Origin: Flavobacteriales bacterium UBA1958
GTDB lineage: Bacteria; Bacteroidota; Bacteroidia; Flavobacteriales_D; Sanyastnellaceae
Length of the DNA: 27,867 bases
Assembly (NCBI GenBank): GCA_002336675.1
Contig: DDEI01000065.1
Span: 1-27,867 of the forward strand
Direction of reading: 5' to 3'
The first letter of the stretch is position 1. The number at the start of each line of letters is the position of its first letter. The notes under the pieces were generated by a model that was given only the letters and a program-made list of their open reading frames with translations, was not told where the DNA came from and did not search any database. A program made the translations under genes and the position numbers. This document shows, one piece after another, positions 23,977 through 27,867 of this stretch.

Positions 23977-25317
23977 ATGAAATTATCTATTGGTTTTTTA
24001 TTTTTTAGCATTGCAATAAGTACTTCTCTAATTTCTCAACAGCGTTATAATATATCATTGCTGGCGAACTGGGATGGTACGGATGTTCCTTTTAATGGAT
24101 CTGCCAAATACAATGATGTATGGGGTTTTGATATAAATGGACAAGAATTTGGATGCATGGGATCTACATTAGGAACACATATATTCTCGTTACCAGAGAA
24201 TAATCATATAGAGGAGGTAGCTTATGTGCCTGGAAGATTTCAGGGGTCTGTTGTCCACCGTGATTTTGCTTTTTTTGAGGGTTATCTGTATGCTGTTTGT
24301 GATCAAGGTAGCAGCTCTTTCCAGGTGATTAATGTTTCTGATTTACCCAATGAGTTTTCAGTGGTTCTTGATGATACAACTAATTTCACAACCGCTCATA
24401 ATTTAACTGTAGATGAGTCGGGGATGAAGTTATACGTTTCTGGTCCCTCAGGAAGTGCATTGAAAGTATTTGATATATCAGATACACCTGAAAACCCACA
24501 ACTTGTGAGTGAATTTAATTTTGTAGAATATGTGCATGATGTGTTTGCTAAAGATAATGTGGCATACCTAAGTGCCGGTTCACAAGGGTTGTTTATTTAT
24601 GATTTTTCTGATCCATCTAATCCTGCAATCATTTCCTCCATAGACGGTTATCCGGATGAAGGATATAACCATTCTGGATGGCTTTCGCCAGATGGCAATT
24701 ATTTTGCCTTTGCCGATGAAACACCTGGAAAGAGAATGAAAATTATAGACGTCAGAGAACCATCAGACTTGGAGGTTATTTCTTTATTTAATAGTGGTTT
24801 AAATATTAACACTATGCCTCACAATTTGGAATGGATAGGAGATAAAATTTATGTTTCGCACTACTATGATGGGCTTCAGGTTTTCGATGTGAGTGATATA
24901 GAAAATCCAGTAGTTTGTGCGTATTATGATACATATCCTGAAGAAGATATTAACGGTAGAGGAGCATGGGGTGTTCATGTAATGCCTTCAGGTAAAATTT
25001 TAATTTCTGATCGTCAATCAGGGTTTTATCTTCTAGGTAACCAAGAGAACAATGCTGATGAATTGGAAATATGGTTGTATCCAAATCCTGCAGAAGATGA
25101 GATGTGTGTTAACCTAGTAAAAGAGAACTATTTCAAAGTTAGATTTCAAATTCACGATAATAGAGGCCTTTTAGTCAATGATGTGACCTATTCTAATTCC
25201 GGACAGCCTATCAATGAGTACCTCTTCGATACTAAGAGTTTTAGTGCTGGAATCTATAACTTAACGATGGTTATTGATGATAATCTAGTAAGCAAGGCGA
25301 AGTTTTTAATTAGGTAA
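23977..25317 (+). CDS. Choice-of-anchor B / LVIVD-repeat exported protein with T9SS type A domain
   Basis: The product has 446 residues. A signal peptide (KLSIGFLFFSIAISTSLIS) is followed by a beta-propeller-like body of LVIVD repeats, each with an I/V-x-D-V/I-S-D-x-x-x-P element: FQVINVSDLPNE, LKVFDISDTPENPQL, LFIYDFSDPSNPAI, MKIIDVREPSDL, LQVFDVSDIENPVV. Conserved histidines occur in YNDVWGF...GTHIF, HNLTVD, VHDVF, YNHSGW and PHNLEW, as in the family called choice-of-anchor B. The last 80 residues are a T9SS type A domain (LEIWLYPNPAEDEM ... GIYNLTMV ... KAKFLIR). It should be exported and surface-anchored or released; ligand and role are unknown. It faces the type B giant gene tail to tail, with 5 bp between stops. 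Confidence 0.87.
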   Translation: MKLSIGFLFFSIAISTSLISQQRYNISLLANWDGTDVPFNGSAKYNDVWGFDINGQEFGCMGSTLGTHIFSLPENNHIEEVAYVPGRFQGSVVHRDFAFFEGYLYAVCDQGSSSFQVINVSDLPNEFSVVLDDTTNFTTAHNLTVDESGMKLYVSGPSGSALKVFDISDTPENPQLVSEFNFVEYVHDVFAKDNVAYLSAGSQGLFIYDFSDPSNPAIISSIDGYPDEGYNHSGWLSPDGNYFAFADETPGKRMKIIDVREPSDLEVISLFNSGLNINTMPHNLEWIGDKIYVSHYYDGLQVFDVSDIENPVVCAYYDTYPEEDINGRGAWGVHVMPSGKILISDRQSGFYLLGNQENNADELEIWLYPNPAEDEMCVNLVKENYFKVRFQIHDNRGLLVNDVTYSNSGQPINEYLFDTKSFSAGIYNLTMVIDDNLVSKAKFLIR

Positions 25318-25328
25318 TTGGCTTACCT
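25312..25328. terminator. Possible small stop-codon hairpin between convergent genes
   Basis: AGGTAA (25312-25317) pairs with TTACCT (25323-25328) around a 5-nt loop. Both facing stop codons lie in the stem. There is no U-run, so efficient termination is doubtful. No other terminator is seen in this 5-bp gap. Confidence 0.25.
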
Positions 25329-27866
25329 TAATAGATTTACGTGCCCTCTGTAAGTGATTTTGTCGCCGGTCATCGCGTCTTGTGCTTCGAGTACCCAAGT
25401 ATAAACATCGTTTTTAGAGTAATAGTTTCCTGAGTTTACAGAGCCATCCCAGGGCATATTGGGTTGATTTGTTTCGAAAATAAGCTGACCTTCTCTTGTC
25501 CATATTTGAAATAGATAATTTTCACTTGAGATACCTAGAGCTATAGGGTTAAAAACTTCGTTTAGATTGTCTCCGTCTGGAGAGAAGGCATTTGGGACAT
25601 TAACTAATACCACTCCTTCGATGACTAAAAGTCTGCATATGGTGTCTATACACCCAAACTGATTCTCTGCTTGCAAACAGATGTCGTAAGAGTCTAGGCT
25701 CGTTGGTTCAAATTCGAAATAAGGATTTGCGCCAGTTGCGGAGAAGGCTCCTTCAGCCTCCCAAGCATAATTTGTCGCTCCATTACTTAAGTTTATGAAC
25801 TGAACTTCAGGTTCTAAAATGTTAACAGGGTTAGGCAACCATTCAAAATCTGCTGTGGGGTAACCATATACTATTATTGTTGGATTGTTTAGAGATACAC
25901 CAGTACAACCATCTTCAGATGTTACACTAAGAGAAGGGCTAAAATTACCTGGACTGTTATAAGTGTATGTAACGTCAGTGCATATGGTAGAGGGGACATT
26001 TCCATTTCCAAAATTCCATTCGCAGTCTCCTAATAAGTTGATATCAGTAGTATTTGAAAACTCTACAGTTACAGGATAGCATCCATTTATGGCATCCGCA
26101 GTAAACGTGGGAACAGGCGTAATATTAACTGTAGCTATAAAGGATTCTACAACGGGTAATGAGCAGCCGTCTGTCACTGTTACTTCATAAGTAGTGTTTG
26201 TTAGTGGTTCTACAGTGGTAATACAATTGTTTATGACTCCAATTTCTGGGATGTCCCAGAAACAGCTAAGACTGCCATTTCCTCCGGAAACGATTGATTC
26301 TAAAACGATTTGTTCTCCTTGGCATATAGTTACATCATCGTTAACTTGGACTTCTATAACTGAGGGGAAAGTAGCTAGCATAGCTAATGTATCTGTAAAA
26401 CATTGACCATTATCATCTGTAGCATACACTTGAACAAACATATCATTCGTAGGAACTAGTGCAACTACATTGTTATTCGTGTCAAACTCATCTATGCTTG
26501 GGATCCAATAATAAGTATAATCATTTACTCCTCCAGTAGCCGTGGCTTCAAAAGAAATGTTATCTCCATCGCAGATGTCGGTGGTTTCAAAATTTGTAGA
26601 TAAGAAAATCTCTGGATTCGAGGTTAAAGTGACCACTGTGTCAGTTTCGCATCCTATATCATTGAGCACTGAAATGTTGTAATCGTTAACTGGAAGCATT
26701 GTGAAGATAGGGTCAAGTAATTGCAGCGCACCATTAACCGTATAAGAGTTTCCGTTTAGCGCTTGAACTTCAATACTACCTGTTTCATCTCCAAAACAAA
26801 CTGGATTAGTAATTATAATGTCAGAAATGAAGTATTCAGGCAATTCATTAATAGTGATTATACTATCTATGCTACAACCAATACCGTCAGTAACTGTAAG
26901 AGTATAATTACCTGCACACAAGTTTGTAAGGCTAAGTAAAGGATTTCCATTAGAATCTGTCCATGTTTCTAATAAGGGCGCAAACCCTCCACTTGAGAAT
27001 GAGTTGATTTCTCCATTGCAGGTTTCTGAACAAATTTCATCAGAAAAATCTAAATCCAAAATTATGTCAGGATTAACATTAACTATAACCGTGTCTAGAT
27101 GAAAGCAACCGGGATTAACATTGTCTTCTACCTGTAGTACAAAAGTGTCTGTAACTTGGGTGTTAAGTACATTAGGCGTGGTTGTGTTATAATCATCTAG
27201 ATTTCCATTGTCTAGCCAAGTTAGGGTTCCTGATCCCGAGCCATTCAGTGATGCAGGTTCATCGAAGCACACTGTAAAATCAGAGCCAGCTTCAGATAGA
27301 GGTTGAGGAGTGACAGTTATGAGTAGTGTGTCATAATTGAAACATATTCCGTTTGTTACTTCTAAATAAATTTCAAGCTGAATGTCGGAAATTTCAGCAT
27401 TAACAGTCGTGATTGCTGGAGGGAAAGCCCCTGTAAGAGTGTCTAATACATCCGGATCATTAGATGTCCATTGATAATCTAAGAATAAGTCCTCAGAGGT
27501 CCCTAGGGTTACTTCGCTATTTTGACATGAACTAAAATCTACGCCTGCATCTATTAGCGGCAGAGGTTCATCAGTAATAATAAAGTTGGCTGTTAGGGTT
27601 CCAGAACAATTGTTATTGTCCGTGAAATTAATTAAGGAGTATTCTCCTGGAGTTAGTACAAATGTTGAATCTGAAGAAGTTGCGTTTAAGAACGAGTTGA
27701 TAGTTCCTGAATTGACTTCTTCTAATTCGTAATTAAACGGTGCGGCTCCATCAGTTATGTTGATGAAGACCTGTGTAGAATCATCTGTACAGATAAAATC
27801 ATTGCTTGTTAAAGTAGCGTTAGGGGTCGTGTCTTCTGTCACGGTGTGAAAAGAAGTGATTGTATC
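25323..27866 (-). CDS. C-terminal part of a giant surface protein with T9SS type B (gliding-motility-associated) domain
   Basis: The frame is open to the window edge, so the N-terminus and signal peptide are missing and 847 residues are visible. The body is a chain of Ig-like and SprB/PKD-like modules of about 70-95 residues. These show recurring elements such as G-x-Y-x-L-x-V-T-D-x-x-G-C-S, I-x-x-x-P-x-C-x-G-D-x-x-G-x-I, and a PKD piece CEWNFGNGN. The last 95 residues are the type B domain: NVPNAFSPDGDNLNEVFNPI, then FQIWTREGQLIFETN, PWDGSVNSG, YTWVLEAQD and YRGHVNLLR. Type B proteins are T9SS cargo, often adhesins, that usually need a PorP/SprF-like partner. No such partner follows here; the downstream gene is the convergent choice-of-anchor B gene. 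Confidence 0.9.
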   Translation of the reverse strand, partial: DTITSFHTVTEDTTPNATLTSNDFICTDDSTQVFINITDGAAPFNYELEEVNSGTINSFLNATSSDSTFVLTPGEYSLINFTDNNNCSGTLTANFIITDEPLPLIDAGVDFSSCQNSEVTLGTSEDLFLDYQWTSNDPDVLDTLTGAFPPAITTVNAEISDIQLEIYLEVTNGICFNYDTLLITVTPQPLSEAGSDFTVCFDEPASLNGSGSGTLTWLDNGNLDDYNTTTPNVLNTQVTDTFVLQVEDNVNPGCFHLDTVIVNVNPDIILDLDFSDEICSETCNGEINSFSSGGFAPLLETWTDSNGNPLLSLTNLCAGNYTLTVTDGIGCSIDSIITINELPEYFISDIIITNPVCFGDETGSIEVQALNGNSYTVNGALQLLDPIFTMLPVNDYNISVLNDIGCETDTVVTLTSNPEIFLSTNFETTDICDGDNISFEATATGGVNDYTYYWIPSIDEFDTNNNVVALVPTNDMFVQVYATDDNGQCFTDTLAMLATFPSVIEVQVNDDVTICQGEQIVLESIVSGGNGSLSCFWDIPEIGVINNCITTVEPLTNTTYEVTVTDGCSLPVVESFIATVNITPVPTFTADAINGCYPVTVEFSNTTDINLLGDCEWNFGNGNVPSTICTDVTYTYNSPGNFSPSLSVTSEDGCTGVSLNNPTIIVYGYPTADFEWLPNPVNILEPEVQFINLSNGATNYAWEAEGAFSATGANPYFEFEPTSLDSYDICLQAENQFGCIDTICRLLVIEGVVLVNVPNAFSPDGDNLNEVFNPIALGISSENYLFQIWTREGQLIFETNQPNMPWDGSVNSGNYYSKNDVYTWVLEAQDAMTGDKITYRGHVNLLR

Positions 27867-27867
27867 A

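Noticed and set aside
25323..27866. Repeated Ig/SprB modules of the giant protein as a DNA repeat array
   Set aside because: The modules are similar in protein pattern only; I saw no long DNA-level direct repeats.
1..27867. Mobile element, phage, CRISPR, toxin-antitoxin or defence island
   Set aside because: I found no transposase, integrase, terminal inverted repeat, spacer array, toxin-antitoxin pair or nuclease/ATPase defence genes; the window is core-genome in character.

Overview
This window looks like core chromosome of a low-GC member of the Bacteroidota, probably a Flavobacteriia or Cryomorphaceae-like marine lineage. The evidence is of three kinds. Exported proteins end in Type IX secretion (T9SS) sorting domains of type A and type B. 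Families largely confined to the phylum are present (DUF4271, DUF2480, DUF6427-like). Several genes carry the phylum's TAnnTTTG -7 promoter box just before the start codon. I see no tRNA, rRNA, CRISPR array, insertion sequence, phage gene or integrase. The taxonomic placement below phylum is inference.

Layout. (1) 1-7360, plus strand: a tight run of six genes. It holds the 3' part of a lamin-tail-domain surface protein, a DUF4271 membrane protein, a HemD-like uroporphyrinogen-III synthase, rnpA (RNase P protein), an S41 carboxy-terminal processing protease and an O-antigen ligase-like polymerase. Gaps run from about 2 to 28 bp, so this is probably one transcript. (2) 7377-8138, minus: a family 2 glycosyltransferase of the lipopolysaccharide-core type, converging on the ligase. 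(3) 8308-10860: purD, then a divergent pair made of a 62-residue single-pass membrane protein and a polytopic DUF6427-like protein. (4) 10927-13602: a large T9SS type A exported protein closed by a clear terminator. (5) 13795-20023: housekeeping genes purQ, dxs, a DUF2480 gene and polA. (6) 20024-20393: a 370-bp gap in which I recognise no gene. (7) 20394-21764: a lipoprotein and a small exported protein, probably an operon, ending in a strong bidirectional terminator. (8) 21814-27867: three exported proteins, namely an M43-type metalloprotease (minus), a divergently transcribed choice-of-anchor B/LVIVD-repeat protein (plus), and the C-terminal part of a giant type B T9SS adhesin-like protein (minus) that runs off the window.

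How the genes work together. Purine synthesis (PurD, PurQ), isoprenoid precursor synthesis (Dxs), DNA repair and replication (PolA) and tRNA maturation (RnpA) are interleaved with cell-envelope functions: surface polysaccharide assembly, periplasmic proteolysis and T9SS-exported proteins. Six start codons are preceded at 14-22 nt by a perfect TAnnTTTG box, which implies short 5' leaders.

I did not find a convincing new multi-gene system. The best leads are uncharacterised conserved pairs: DUF4271 with HemD-like protein, the small membrane protein with the DUF6427-like protein, and the lipoprotein with the small exported protein. The contrast between three kinds of C-terminal domain on the exported proteins is also worth following.
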